DNA of 64,000 nt from Polyangiaceae bacterium (GTDB lineage Bacteria > Myxococcota_A > Polyangia > Polyangiales > Polyangiaceae). The DNA lies in assembly GCA_020633205.1 (NCBI GenBank), contig JACKEB010000016.1, positions 124,001 to 188,000 of the forward strand. Reading direction: 5' to 3'. Shown here one piece after another: positions 1 to 10,068 of the stretch. Under the pieces are notes generated by a model. The model did not search any database, was not told where the DNA came from, and was given only the letters and a program-made list of their open reading frames with translations. The first letter of the stretch is position 1. The number at the start of each line of letters is the position of its first letter. A program made the translations under genes and the position numbers.

Positions 1-226
1 ACGCGAAGTAGTTGCGCAGCCACGCACCGAGGAGCAGCGTGCTGCCACGCTTCTCCATTTCTCGATCGTGGAAGTCCCCACGTAGCGCATTGCGAACGCT
101 GAAGACGAGCATGCCGCCGAACACGTAGACGACCAGCGCCAGTGCCGGAGCGGCGGCCGACCAGATACGCGCCGTCGGAGACAGATCCCCTTCAAGCCAC
201 GACGCTAGATTCGATGCCACGTCCAT
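1..226 (-). CDS. CDP-alcohol phosphatidyltransferase-like protein, N-terminal fragment
   Basis: Reverse-strand reading frame starting at ATG 226 and running off the left edge; 75 residues are visible. An AAGGA ribosome-binding site lies about 8 bases upstream of the ATG, which supports this start. The protein opens with a short polar stretch and a hydrophobic segment (about residues 24-42), followed by a charged stretch containing EKRGSTLLLGAWLRNYF. That stretch resembles the cytoplasmic lead-in of CDP-alcohol phosphatidyltransferases, which join a CDP-activated lipid to an alcohol in phospholipid synthesis. The catalytic CDP-alcohol motif would lie outside the window, so the family call is inference from a short N-terminus. 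Confidence 0.45.
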   Translation of the reverse strand, partial: MDVASNLASWLEGDLSPTARIWSAAAPALALVVYVFGGMLVFSVRNALRGDFHDREMEKRGSTLLLGAWLRNYFA

Positions 227-811
227 CTTTCGCTTCCTTGGGCCCGACCTGAGCAACGTCTACCCACTTGACCAGTTGTCCTGACAGAAATCGTGTCGCA
301 CGAGACATCAAACCGCATCGGGCATCGGCTTGGACCGTTGGCTCCGCGCGGTACGCAACGCCCACTAGTCAGCCGATGCGTTTTCCACTCGCAAACTGCG
401 CCACGCTTCCGCGGTGTACCGGGGTGCATGCTGGCGTGATGTGCAAGCGACGTTCCGAACTCCACAAACCCGAGCTTTCAACGTCGGATATGCGCCCGAA
501 TCGCCTCGCGTAAAGTGGGGAACGTGCAGAGAAACGCTGCTGGTTTTCAGTCGCTCGAGCGCAAAAACTCGAACGACAGCCAACATGCCGCGGTCTACGC
601 GTTTTCGATCGGTTGCCGAGTCAGACTCAGGAACGCTGCGTTTCCCTGGAGTACCCAATGGCGCCGGGTTCACGAGATGAATCAGCCGATACGCGGGCGT
701 CGTCGTTCACCCAATGAATCGCTCGCGAGTGTGCGGCAAGTTCACGGCGTGAACCTCTGGCGTTGGGCTCAGCGTGAACTGAGCGACACGCTCAAGCAGC
801 GAGCGATGTGC
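227..811. other. 585-bp gap without a supported gene
   Basis: Several short overlapping frames cross this stretch on both strands, but none has a ribosome-binding site or a protein-like composition. It holds the upstream region of the leftward gene at 226, three 15-bp inverted repeats (668-754, listed separately), and a 6-6-6 hairpin at about 768-785 (GCTCAG/CTGAGC) just past the stop of the Omp85 gene. The hairpin has no U-tract, so it is only a weak terminator candidate. Confidence 0.6.
668..754. promoter_or_regulatory. Array of three 15-bp inverted repeats (putative operator cluster)
   Basis: Three sites of the form GTTCAC-NNN-RTGAAY occur at 668-682 (GTTCACGAGATGAAT), 705-719 (GTTCACCCAATGAAT) and 740-754 (GTTCACGGCGTGAAC, a perfect 6-3-6 palindrome). 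Their centres are 37 and 35 bases apart, between three and four helical turns. A GTGAAC half-site follows at 774-779. Repetition and spacing suggest cooperative binding of a dimeric regulator. The array is about 440 bp upstream of the start at 226 and just downstream of the Omp85 gene, so the regulated promoter is unclear. Confidence 0.35.
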
Positions 812-2647
812 TTACTCGTCGGTCGCCGAGAGCCCCGACGTGACGCTGGAGTCTTGAGGCACGGGCAGCGGAAACGCCTGCTTGAACGTCAACACGAAGT
901 TACCCGGCAACGTCGCGTAGCGCGGGTTGCCCACGGGGAAGCCCCAGTCGAGCCGGAACACGATGCGGTCAAACATGGGGAATAGGCCGCGCAAGCCAAG
1001 TCCAACCGCGTGGTTGAGGGCGACGTCTTCGAAGCGATTGAACGCATCCCCCATGTCGTAGAACAGCACGCTGCCGAGCTCCGCGCCGAACAGCTGCACG
1101 GAGCGACTGCGAAACTCAAGGCTGCTGGCGATGCGATCCCGGCCGATGAACGCAAAGCTTGGGTAGCCCCGCGGACGAGTGTTTCCTCCAAGGGAGTAGC
1201 GCAGGTTGAGGTAGTCCTCGAATCGGTTCGTGACCACCCCATCGTAGACCAAGCGCCCCACGCCAAAGCGCGGCGTGGCGATGCGCATCGCACCCTCCAC
1301 CTCAGCGTCTGATTTGTCGAGCCGCGCGGCTTCAATCCGCGAGGAACCAAGAAGCCGGAACAGTCCGTCGCCGAGCGGCCAGGTGTAGCCGAGGACGCTG
1401 TGTACGCCGAGCAAGTCGCGAGAGGATCCAACCGAGGTGCTCGCGGGGTAGACCTTGAGCAGCGCCCTGTGCCCGAGCTGCAGGTCCTCTTGCAGCGCGA
1501 GGGTCTCGAAGTTCAGAGTGCGCAGATAGCGATTCGAATACGCCTCGAGGCCCACGAATGGACTGATACGCGTGTCGCTCTGGGGCACCTCCTCGTCCAG
1601 GAACACCTGGCGCGCGCGCGCGGCGTAACGTTCGGCGTCCGGCACACCGTAGTTCGAACGCACCGCCTCGGCGCCGAGCGTCAAGTCGAGCTTGTTCTGC
1701 CGACCGAAGGAGCGAGTGATCGAGTACTCACCTGCGAGTTGGTCACTGCGATACGCGTAGGGCAGCACACCGAACCCGGTGTCGATGCTCGACAGCTCAC
1801 CGCCCACGTAGCGGCGGACAATCTCCCGACGCCACACCACCGTCGTTGTCCAAGCCCACTCGGCGCGGGTGCTGTACAGCGGTTGCCCGTACGAAAAGCC
1901 ACCGTAGGAGCCCTCCGCTTCGCCGGAGTCACGATTGAAGATCACATTCGCGATTGCAGCAGCCTGGATGCGGCTGTCACCAACCCTGGGGTTCACGTAG
2001 GTCGCGCCTGCGATGTAGCGATCCAGCTGCAGCGCGAAGAGCGCGCTGATCGTACGGTGAGTACCGAAGAGGTTCTCCTCGCTCGGTTGGACCAGGAGTT
2101 GTTCGAGCTTGCCAGCTTGGAACCGCAAGTTCCAGTTGAGCCGCAGGCTCCAGACGTCCCGGGTGATAACTAAGACGCGCACCCGGTCAGGTGAGCTGCC
2201 CTTCAGGGCAACGACGAGCACGACGGAGAGCTGACGTAGCGCGCGCAAGTTGCGCTCAGTCTCCTCAATTGATTCCGCGCGGTAAATATCGCCGACGTGA
2301 AACAGGAGTTCGCGACGGATGACGTGATCCCGTGACGTGGTGTGGAAGTCGTTGACGAAGTCGGGTACCGGGTCTTGCTCGTCGAAGACCTCCAAAGGCA
2401 CGATGCGCAAGGACTCGATGACCTTGCCTTCGGGGCGTGGATCTACGGCAGCGGGTTGACCCGCTTGCTTCAAGGAATCGAGCTCGCGCTGAATCGTGTA
2501 CCGCTCGAGCTCCGAGTAGTCGTGTTCGTCGTCCGTCTGCTGTCCGGCCGCCGTTGAGCCAAGCAGGAGCAGAGCCCCAAGAGCACCCGCGACGAACAAA
2601 ACCAGCCGCGCAGAAGCGCGGGCGGCGCTGGTGCGCTGACACTTCAT
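812..2647 (-). CDS. Omp85/BamA-like outer-membrane beta-barrel protein
   Basis: 611-residue protein with an N-terminal signal peptide (basic start, then hydrophobic residues about 14-34, before GQQTDDE). A POTRA-like region at about residues 65-165 contains the pattern of a strand, RRELLFHVGDIY, a helix with ETERNLRAL, and a closing strand. The remaining 430 residues read as alternating beta strands ending in a C-terminal barrel; a GNTRPRGYPSFAF segment resembles the surface-antigen (D15/Omp85) barrel signature. Family members insert or transport proteins across the outer membrane. Only one POTRA-like unit is evident, so this is probably a small Omp85 relative or TamA-like protein, not BamA itself. 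A longer start at 2686 exists, but starting at 2647 puts the signal peptide at the N-terminus. Confidence 0.75.
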   Translation of the reverse strand: MKCQRTSAARASARLVLFVAGALGALLLLGSTAAGQQTDDEHDYSELERYTIQRELDSLKQAGQPAAVDPRPEGKVIESLRIVPLEVFDEQDPVPDFVNDFHTTSRDHVIRRELLFHVGDIYRAESIEETERNLRALRQLSVVLVVALKGSSPDRVRVLVITRDVWSLRLNWNLRFQAGKLEQLLVQPSEENLFGTHRTISALFALQLDRYIAGATYVNPRVGDSRIQAAAIANVIFNRDSGEAEGSYGGFSYGQPLYSTRAEWAWTTTVVWRREIVRRYVGGELSSIDTGFGVLPYAYRSDQLAGEYSITRSFGRQNKLDLTLGAEAVRSNYGVPDAERYAARARQVFLDEEVPQSDTRISPFVGLEAYSNRYLRTLNFETLALQEDLQLGHRALLKVYPASTSVGSSRDLLGVHSVLGYTWPLGDGLFRLLGSSRIEAARLDKSDAEVEGAMRIATPRFGVGRLVYDGVVTNRFEDYLNLRYSLGGNTRPRGYPSFAFIGRDRIASSLEFRSRSVQLFGAELGSVLFYDMGDAFNRFEDVALNHAVGLGLRGLFPMFDRIVFRLDWGFPVGNPRYATLPGNFVLTFKQAFPLPVPQDSSVTSGLSATDE

Positions 2648-2787
2648 GAAGCCGATCGTTTCGAGCGGTGCGTGAGGTCGGGACACGAGCAGTCAGGGCA
2701 AACGGGGGAGCTGAGGGAGAGCGCCACGCGAAGGGCGACCGTAACCGGGCTTACTGGATCAAGTCACCCGTGCGATGATGGGACACG

Positions 2788-3351
2788 GTGAAGATCGACC
2801 GCGGGATCTGGCTGGGAGCGCTCGCAGGAACCTGCGTGGGCGCGGTCGTGGCCGTATTGACTCACTCGACCGAGCAGCACGAGCTAGAACAGGAGCCCTT
2901 TCCTCCGCTCAGCAGCGTCACCCGTCGGCTCCCCTCCCCCCCAACCCAGTCGGCGACGAGCGCTGACGAGCGTCCGAGCGCTGAGGTCAATGCCGCGACA
3001 GCTCCGGCGACTAGCGAGCCGGCGCGCGCTCCGGCGTTGGTAGGAGAGGCGCTCAGCCAAGAGGAGCTGCGTTGTGCCCGCGGGGCCGCGGATGCCTGCC
3101 TGCGGGTCGGTGACAGCTATTCCGGGTCGTCGAGCGGGGACACGAAAGCGCTGACTTTCCGCCGACGAGCGCTGGTGCTGTACGCCGAGGGCTGCCAGCG
3201 ACGGGAAGCGCACGCTTGCCGTCAACTGTCGACGCTGTACGAACATGGGATCGGCGTCTCGCGAGACGCGAACACCGCGGCGGCGCTACTGCAGCGCTAT
3301 CTTGAGCTCTGCGCGAGCAGCAAGGACGGCTGCCGAGAGGGCAAGCCTTGA
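2788..3351 (+). CDS. Membrane-anchored Sel1-like repeat protein
   Basis: 187 residues from a GTG start, divergent from the Omp85 gene across about 140 bp. The N-terminus carries one hydrophobic segment (about residues 7-25), so the protein is anchored or exported. A Pro/Ala/Thr-rich spacer follows. The C-terminal half (about 90-187) has paired Cys residues in CARGAADACLRVG, CQRREAHACRQL and LCASSKDGC, with YEHGIGVSRDANTAAALLQR typical of Sel1/TPR-like helical hairpins. Cysteine-rich Sel1 proteins often sit in the cell envelope and bind partner proteins. No partner is identifiable here. Confidence 0.6.
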   Translation: MKIDRGIWLGALAGTCVGAVVAVLTHSTEQHELEQEPFPPLSSVTRRLPSPPTQSATSADERPSAEVNAATAPATSEPARAPALVGEALSQEELRCARGAADACLRVGDSYSGSSSGDTKALTFRRRALVLYAEGCQRREAHACRQLSTLYEHGIGVSRDANTAAALLQRYLELCASSKDGCREGKP

Positions 3352-3429
3352 TGCCGAGTGGAGCCGGCTGCCGTCCTCGACTATACACGAGGCTCCGCTA
3401 GCTAGCCGCCTCGACGCCTTGAGTCGCCC

Positions 3430-4989
3430 TTGCAACTCCACCCCACTCGATCAGCCGTAGACCTCACCCTGGCGGGCATGCTTGCCGTGGGCACGGCAGT
3501 GGTGGCACGGAGCGCGCCCGCGCTCGCGTGGAGCGGAGCGATCTTGGTGGGCCTGGCGATCGCCCGCGCCGTCACGCGGCTCTCCGTGGCGCGGATCCGA
3601 GCGGCTGGCTTCGAGATGCTGTGGCGCCAACCGGAGCGCGTACGCAGCATCGCACGCAACGAAACCCTCGAGTTGATGGCCGAGGTGCGCAACCGAGACA
3701 CCCGCGCGGCACGCTACGTGGAGCTTCGCGCGGTCGGCTCACCCGATCTCGAAATCGAGGTCGAACCGAACGAGGGCGAGGTTCCCGCGGGAGGGCGCCT
3801 CGAAGTGACCGTCAAGGTCACCCCACCGAGGGTCGGTCGTCATGGCATCCACGGGCTGAGCCTCGAGGTTCAAGGCAGCCCTGGCTTGTTCGAAGTGCCG
3901 CTGACTTTCGCGAATCCGTACGGCATTGAAGTGCTACCGCGCCCATTTTCCACCGCCTTGCACACGGCGCGCGGCGGTCGCAGCCGACACGGCGCCGAAG
4001 CTGGTAGGCCTGGACCCCTGGCTGGGGAAGGTCTCGAGCTGAAGGAGCTGCGTGAGCACGCTCCCGGCGATCCATTCAAGCGCATCGCATGGAAGGCCAG
4101 CGCGCGCCGAGGCAAGCTGATGGTGCGGGAATACGAACAAGACGAGCGCGACGTAGTCTGGCTGGTCCTCGACGCATCCATCGAGCTCTGGGCGGGTACG
4201 CCAGGAAAGGCTCCCCTCGACATCGCCATCGACGAGCTCGCAGCCGTGGCGAGCAGACACCTCGCGAAGGGTGATCGAGTTGGCCTAGTGATCGTCGCGA
4301 CTCGCATCCTATGCTATATCCCTGCGGATTCTGGTGTCGGTCAACTGGGACGGCTCATGGGCGCGTTGGCCCACGACACTGGGACGGTCGATGCCGATCG
4401 ATCCGACCTCGACGAGTCCGACGTCGGCCTCCGCGTCCTGGAGCACCTGCGGCCGCTGGATCCCGAAGCAGCCAGTCGCGTACGCCCCACCGAACTGGAC
4501 CGCATCGCGCGTCGCGTGGTGAAGGCTCTACCCCGCGCGCCCTTCCAAGTGCATGAGCCCCTCGGGAACTCGAAGCGCGAACGCACACTGCGACAATACC
4601 TGGTCGCATTTGGGATGGGCTCACCGCCCCGCCAAGAGCCGGAGCGCAACGCCACGGATCGCACCCTTGGTCAGGCGCTCGCGCGGATCACCCGTGAGAA
4701 GCCTCGGCCGAGCATGATCGCGATTTGGTCTCCTGCGCCCGACATGGAAGTGCGCCCAGACGTCGAGCGTGCCCTGAGTCAGCTGCCAAGGCGTCGCTGC
4801 CAGGTGCTCTGGGTACCAATGACCTTCGAGGCGGGTCTGCCTCGCACCGATTGGGTCGCGGAAGCCGTGGCCGAAGCGCTGAGCATGCGAGAACGCGCTG
4901 CGGCGTCCCGCGGAGAGCGCGGCCTACGCCGCCTCGGCGTACGCGTCCTGCACACGCGGCCGAAACACCAGGGGTTGGTCAACCGATGA
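3430..4989 (+). CDS. DUF58 domain-containing protein
   Basis: Up to 519 residues. The N-terminal 50 residues form two hydrophobic segments, followed by a beta-rich region (about 65-190). The DUF58 core is at about 195-300 and contains GEGLELKELREHAPGD, FKRIAWKASARRGKLMVRE and VVWLVLDAS. The last resembles the first strand and metal site of a von Willebrand A fold. DUF58 proteins commonly accompany MoxR ATPases; none is visible here, and rsmA follows directly. The TTG at 3430 has no clear ribosome-binding site, and an in-frame ATG at 3478 is an alternative start that would shorten the first hydrophobic segment. The cellular role is unknown. Confidence 0.75.
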   Translation: MQLHPTRSAVDLTLAGMLAVGTAVVARSAPALAWSGAILVGLAIARAVTRLSVARIRAAGFEMLWRQPERVRSIARNETLELMAEVRNRDTRAARYVELRAVGSPDLEIEVEPNEGEVPAGGRLEVTVKVTPPRVGRHGIHGLSLEVQGSPGLFEVPLTFANPYGIEVLPRPFSTALHTARGGRSRHGAEAGRPGPLAGEGLELKELREHAPGDPFKRIAWKASARRGKLMVREYEQDERDVVWLVLDASIELWAGTPGKAPLDIAIDELAAVASRHLAKGDRVGLVIVATRILCYIPADSGVGQLGRLMGALAHDTGTVDADRSDLDESDVGLRVLEHLRPLDPEAASRVRPTELDRIARRVVKALPRAPFQVHEPLGNSKRERTLRQYLVAFGMGSPPRQEPERNATDRTLGQALARITREKPRPSMIAIWSPAPDMEVRPDVERALSQLPRRRCQVLWVPMTFEAGLPRTDWVAEAVAEALSMRERAAASRGERGLRRLGVRVLHTRPKHQGLVNR

Positions 4990-5043
4990 CGGCCATACGC
5001 TCCGACGTTGGCAAAGACTCCGCTGGAGCCAAGGACCAGGCTC

Positions 5044-5895
5044 GTGACTGACTCCGAGATCAAGCATCGGAACCCGCGGCAGCAGCTCAGCGAAGCTGGC
5101 CTGCTGGCGAAGAAGAGCTTCGGGCAAAATTTCCTCACGGATCCGAACATCTGCGCCAAGATCGCGAACCTTGCTGGCACTTCTCACGTGGTGGAGATTG
5201 GTGCCGGCCTGGGCGCGCTCACGGCGCCGCTACTCGAGCGCGCAGCGCACGTGATCGCCGTGGAGCGCGATCGAGATCTGGTGCCGTGCTTGAGGGAGCG
5301 CTTCACCCCGCAGCTCGAGCAGGGCAAGCTCGAAGTGTACGAAGCCGACGCGAAGACCTTCGACTACGAAGTTCATTTCCGCGCGGCGTCAGCCCCCAGG
5401 GTCCTCACCGGGAACCTGCCGTATCAGATCACTGGACCGCTGTTGGAGCGCGCGGTCCTGCTCGCCCCATTGATCGAGCGCGCGGTGTTCATGGTGCAGC
5501 TCGAAGTCGCGGAGCGCGTCGCCGCAGCGCCTGGCAGCAAGACCTACGGGGCGCTGAGTGTGTTCGTGCAAGCTGCCTTCGAAGCGCGCCGTGCGTTCAT
5601 CGTGAAACGCACCGCGTTCCATCCCCAGCCCAATGTGGACTCCGCGGTGATCGAGCTGATATCGCGGCGCCCGGCGCTCGCCGAGGAGACGCCACTGTTC
5701 CGGGCGCTGGTAAAAGGCGCTTTCGCCGCACGTCGCAAGACGTTGCGCAACGCTTGGCGCGGCGTCGCAGGGGAGCTCCTGCAGGATGCGGCTGGCGCGG
5801 CAGAGATCGACCTGGATCGCCGCGGAGAAACCCTCGATGTGCGCGACTTCGCACGCATGGAACGGGAGCTCCTGGCCCGCGGAGGCCAGGCGTGA
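5044..5895 (+). CDS. rsmA: 16S rRNA dimethyladenosine transferase RsmA/KsgA
   Basis: 283 residues. It dimethylates two adjacent adenosines in the 3'-terminal helix of 16S rRNA during small-subunit maturation. Visible motifs are KKSFGQNFLTD near residue 25, the SAM-binding stretch VVEIGAGLGALTAPLL, ERD for the ribose contact, and the catalytic NLPYQITGPLL. C-terminal AARRKTLRNAWRG is also characteristic of the family. The GTG at 5044 is preferred because AAGGA lies shortly upstream; an in-frame TTG at 5008 without such a site would add 12 residues. Its stop overlaps the start of the following lipoprotein. Confidence 0.93.
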   Translation: MTDSEIKHRNPRQQLSEAGLLAKKSFGQNFLTDPNICAKIANLAGTSHVVEIGAGLGALTAPLLERAAHVIAVERDRDLVPCLRERFTPQLEQGKLEVYEADAKTFDYEVHFRAASAPRVLTGNLPYQITGPLLERAVLLAPLIERAVFMVQLEVAERVAAAPGSKTYGALSVFVQAAFEARRAFIVKRTAFHPQPNVDSAVIELISRRPALAEETPLFRALVKGAFAARRKTLRNAWRGVAGELLQDAAGAAEIDLDRRGETLDVRDFARMERELLARGGQA

Positions 5896-6368
5896 GGCGG
5901 CGAGCGCTGCTCCTCTGCGGCGGGTTGTTGCTCGTTGGCTGCCCCAAGGAGCAAGCTGAGCCCGAACTGGTGGAGCGTGCCGTCTTCGGCGTCTTCTTCG
6001 GTGGACAAGTGCAAGAGCGCAACGAGCTCCCCTTCGAGATCGATCGGCGGAAACAGACCCAAGGACTCCGGGTGGACTTTCAGAAGCCCCTGACGAGAGA
6101 CGTTCCAGTGCGCTGGGAGTGGGACCGCCCAGCTCCGCGCGGAAAGCGCCCAACGCCATCGAGTCGGGTCACTGAGCTGGGCAACGGCACCGCTCCCAAG
6201 GGGAGCCAGCGCTTCGAAACCCAGCTCGAGCTCGCCCCAGGTGACCCCCTCGGCGAGTGGAACGTGCGACTTTTCGTCGACGACCGCCTCGTGCTGGACC
6301 AGCGCTTTCAGGTGTACAGTGAAGCCTCTCGGCGGGCCGCCGAGAAGCGCAACGAAGAAGACGACTGA
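5892..6368 (+). CDS. Small lipoprotein of unknown function, coupled to rsmA
   Basis: 158 residues starting at GTG 5892, overlapping the rsmA stop as GTGA, which suggests translational coupling. The N-terminus has Arg residues, a hydrophobic run and the lipobox LLVGC, so it should be a lipid-anchored envelope protein. The mature part looks beta-rich: VFGVFFGGQVQERNELPFE, an Arg/Pro-rich middle, then GDPLGEWNVRLFVDD and LDQRFQVYSE. That end resembles an immunoglobulin-like or periplasmic binding sandwich. No family is recognised. A convergent hairpin separates it from atpC. Confidence 0.7.
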   Translation: MRRRALLLCGGLLLVGCPKEQAEPELVERAVFGVFFGGQVQERNELPFEIDRRKQTQGLRVDFQKPLTRDVPVRWEWDRPAPRGKRPTPSSRVTELGNGTAPKGSQRFETQLELAPGDPLGEWNVRLFVDDRLVLDQRFQVYSEASRRAAEKRNEEDD

Positions 6369-6407
6369 ACGTCGCTGGGCCAGCGCCAAGAATTCACAAA
6401 AGACGAA

Positions 6408-6434
6408 CGCCGCCTGACCTCACGGTCGGCGGCG
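6408..6434. terminator. Hairpin between convergent lipoprotein and atpC genes
   Basis: A GC-rich inverted repeat, CGCCGCCTGACC facing GGTCGGCGGCG with a one-base bulge and a 4-base loop, lies between two stop codons (6368 and 6458). A T-containing stretch follows on the plus side. It is placed to end transcription from both directions, though the T-tract is poor. Confidence 0.45.
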
Positions 6435-6457
6435 CCTTCATTTCTGCACGAGACTGC

Positions 6458-6997
6458 TCAGTTCTCTCCGTGCTCGCGCTCCGCGTCTTCTGCGGCAGCG
6501 TCGGCCTTCTCGATGTCGCTGGTGACGTGGTAGCGCTCGGGCTCCGCACCGGCAAAGGTGAAGGTCCGCACGATGGGCGGCGGCGGGTCACCGTAGAGCT
6601 CGAGCTGCACAGCAGCCCACAGCTCGTCGGCGATGAGCTGCATGTGCTCGGCGGTGCCGGGCTCTTCCTTCCAGTTGTCGAGCTTCTCGTCGGTCTCTTT
6701 CAGCTCCAGGCGAACGCGGACCGGGTCCACGTCGTCCTTGGTGATGAAGTGATCCGTGAGCAGCACGGCCTTGCCCTGGTTGACTTCGACGAAGCCATTC
6801 CCCACGGCAACGCGGACTTCCTGTCCGTCTTGCTTGTAGCTGACGATGCCCGTGGCCAGCGCCGCCAAGAGCGGGCGGTGGCCGGGGAGCACGCCGAACT
6901 CGCCATCGACACTGGGCGCGGTGAACTCGGTCACCTGCTCATCCAGGGCCAAGCCATCGGGCGTGACGATTTCGAGTTCTAGGGTTTCAGACGCCAT
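6458..6997 (-). CDS. atpC: F1Fo ATP synthase epsilon subunit, C-terminally extended
   Basis: 179 residues starting at ATG 6997, with AGGAG seven bases upstream. The N-terminal beta-sandwich (about 1-88) is typical: LELEIVTPDG, a FTAPSVDGEFGVLPGHRPLL segment and FVEVNQGKAVLLTD. Epsilon couples the gamma stalk to the c-ring and inhibits ATP hydrolysis through its C-terminal helices. Here the C-terminal part does not read as the usual two short helices. It contains EEPGTAEHMQLIADELWAAV, a GDPPPP break and an acidic tail, about 40 residues beyond the usual 130-140. It lies 22 bp downstream of atpD, in one unit. Confidence 0.88.
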   Translation of the reverse strand: MASETLELEIVTPDGLALDEQVTEFTAPSVDGEFGVLPGHRPLLAALATGIVSYKQDGQEVRVAVGNGFVEVNQGKAVLLTDHFITKDDVDPVRVRLELKETDEKLDNWKEEPGTAEHMQLIADELWAAVQLELYGDPPPPIVRTFTFAGAEPERYHVTSDIEKADAAAEDAEREHGEN

Positions 6998-7019
6998 CTA
7001 TCGCTCCTGTTTGCGAGAC

Positions 7020-8471
<1,452 letters not shown>

Positions 8472-8863
8472 CTTTGCTCTATCGCTTCTGCTCCGAGCCC
8501 GCGATCAACGGGCATCGTGAGTGTTGAGGGTGGTGCTTGCCGCCGCGGGGTCCGCGGAGGCGAGAGCCGCTCGAAACCAGTGACCTGGTCGCTCGAGCGG
8601 AGCTGAGTGCGTAGGGTCCAGAGTCCTTGATAAAAAGCTGGCCCGATGTCGCGCCGCGTCTAGCACGGTCGGCATGTTCTGCCAACGCGAACTGTAGGCC
8701 TGTGCAGGTCTCTGGTGGCCAGCGCGAGCAGGCTGCTTTGGGTCCTTTCGGGTGGTTTTAGGGCTCCAAACGCCGCACGTCCGCCCCAGGAACCTGGAGA
8801 CTCCCATCGCGCGACACCTCGCCGCACCTCATCCTCCCCCCAAAATCCGTGAGGCACGCGAAT
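8472..8863. other. 390-bp gap upstream of atpD
   Basis: No gene is supported here. The region must carry the leftward atpDC promoter and the end of the radical SAM transcript. A weak 5-bp hairpin (GCCCG/CGGGC) lies at about 8498-8514 within the atpD leader. No clear promoter hexamers or strong terminator can be picked out. Confidence 0.5.
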
Positions 8864-9913
8864 TCAGCCAAACAGGCGCAGCTGACCACCGCGATCCGTT
8901 GGGCGACGGAAGGTTGAGGCCAGCGGGGGTGAATCGTCCTCGACCCCTTGTGCGTAGCCGAGCCGCGCACAGGTGGAGCGAAACAGGTTCCAGATCATGT
9001 CGGCGTAAGGGCCTTCCCCGCGCATGCGGCTGCCGAAGCGCGGGTCGTTCAGCTGGCCAGCGCGCGCTTCGCGAATGCGCGCGAGCACCTTGCCGGCGCG
9101 ATCCGGAAGCTCTCGTTCCAAGCGCTCGACGAACACCTGCTTCACCTCGCCGGGCAAGCGCACGAGGATCATCCCGGCGCGCTTCGCTCCAGCCTCTCGG
9201 CACGCTTCGAGGATACGCACCAGATCGCGATCGGCGAGTCCAGGGATCAGCGGCGCGACGTTCACGCTGACGTCCAAGCCTGCTTCTGCCAAGCGCCGGA
9301 TGGTGCGCACGCGGCGCTGAGGTGTGGCGACGCCCGGTTCGATGCAGCGGGCGACCTGAGGATCCCAGAACGGCACGCTGATGGTCACACCGCACGGCGT
9401 GTGCTCAGCGATGCCTGCGAGTAGCTCGAGGTCTCGCTCGATCAGCGGCGCCTTGGTGATGATGTGAAACGGATTTCGATATTCGCCACACACCTCGAGG
9501 CACTCGCGCGTCAGGCGCAGGCTGGCTTCGATTGGCTGATAGCAATCGGTGTTGCCGCTGAAGAGCACAGCCTCCCCGAGCCAGCTCTTGGCTTCGAACG
9601 CCTCTCTGAGCAGAGCCCCCGCGCGGGGCTTGAAGACCACCCGACGCTCGAAGTCGCTGCCCGCGCCGAAGCCGAGGTACTGGTGGCTCGGTCGCGCATA
9701 GCAGTAGGCGCAGCCGTGATAGCAACCCCGGTACGGGTTGACGCTCCAGCGCATGCCGACGTCTGGGCTGTCGTTCTTGCTGAGGATGCTGCGCGACGTG
9801 TCCTCGTACAAATGCAGACCGTGGCTGGGCGGTTCCACGCCGTCCTCCAGCAGGTACTCCACTTCCTGACCGTGAAAAGGGTTCGGGGGATTGTGCACCG
9901 GCAGCGGCCGCAT
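8864..9913 (-). CDS. PA0069-family radical SAM protein
   Basis: 349 residues. The [4Fe-4S] cluster motif appears as CYHGCAYCYAR near residue 65 (C-x3-C-x2-C), preceded by MRWSVNPYRG, the usual lead-in for the PA0069/SplB-like group. SGNTDCYQPIE, ITKAPLIERDLELL and the barrel strand GVTISVPFWD follow. The family belongs to the radical SAM superfamily and is related to spore photoproduct lyase, but the substrate of the PA0069 group is not established. It stands alone between atpD and dnaG and is divergent from dnaG across about 155 bp. Confidence 0.88.
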   Translation of the reverse strand: MRPLPVHNPPNPFHGQEVEYLLEDGVEPPSHGLHLYEDTSRSILSKNDSPDVGMRWSVNPYRGCYHGCAYCYARPSHQYLGFGAGSDFERRVVFKPRAGALLREAFEAKSWLGEAVLFSGNTDCYQPIEASLRLTRECLEVCGEYRNPFHIITKAPLIERDLELLAGIAEHTPCGVTISVPFWDPQVARCIEPGVATPQRRVRTIRRLAEAGLDVSVNVAPLIPGLADRDLVRILEACREAGAKRAGMILVRLPGEVKQVFVERLERELPDRAGKVLARIREARAGQLNDPRFGSRMRGEGPYADMIWNLFRSTCARLGYAQGVEDDSPPLASTFRRPTDRGGQLRLFG

Positions 9914-10068
9914 GCCCCGAATGTATACTGAACATCGAAGCAGTCAAATCCACGAACGCCTAGCAAAGCCTGGATTTTGCGAGCCCCCAAACGCCCGCCC
10001 ATTGCCAGGCTGCACCCGCGGAGTATGAACGAGAGATGCTCACCCCCCTCGGGCTGAGCGAGGTGCCG

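Noticed and set aside
1400..2173. A 257-residue plus-strand frame
   Set aside because: It is antisense to the Omp85 gene, has Arg/Gln/Val-rich shadow composition and no ribosome-binding site.
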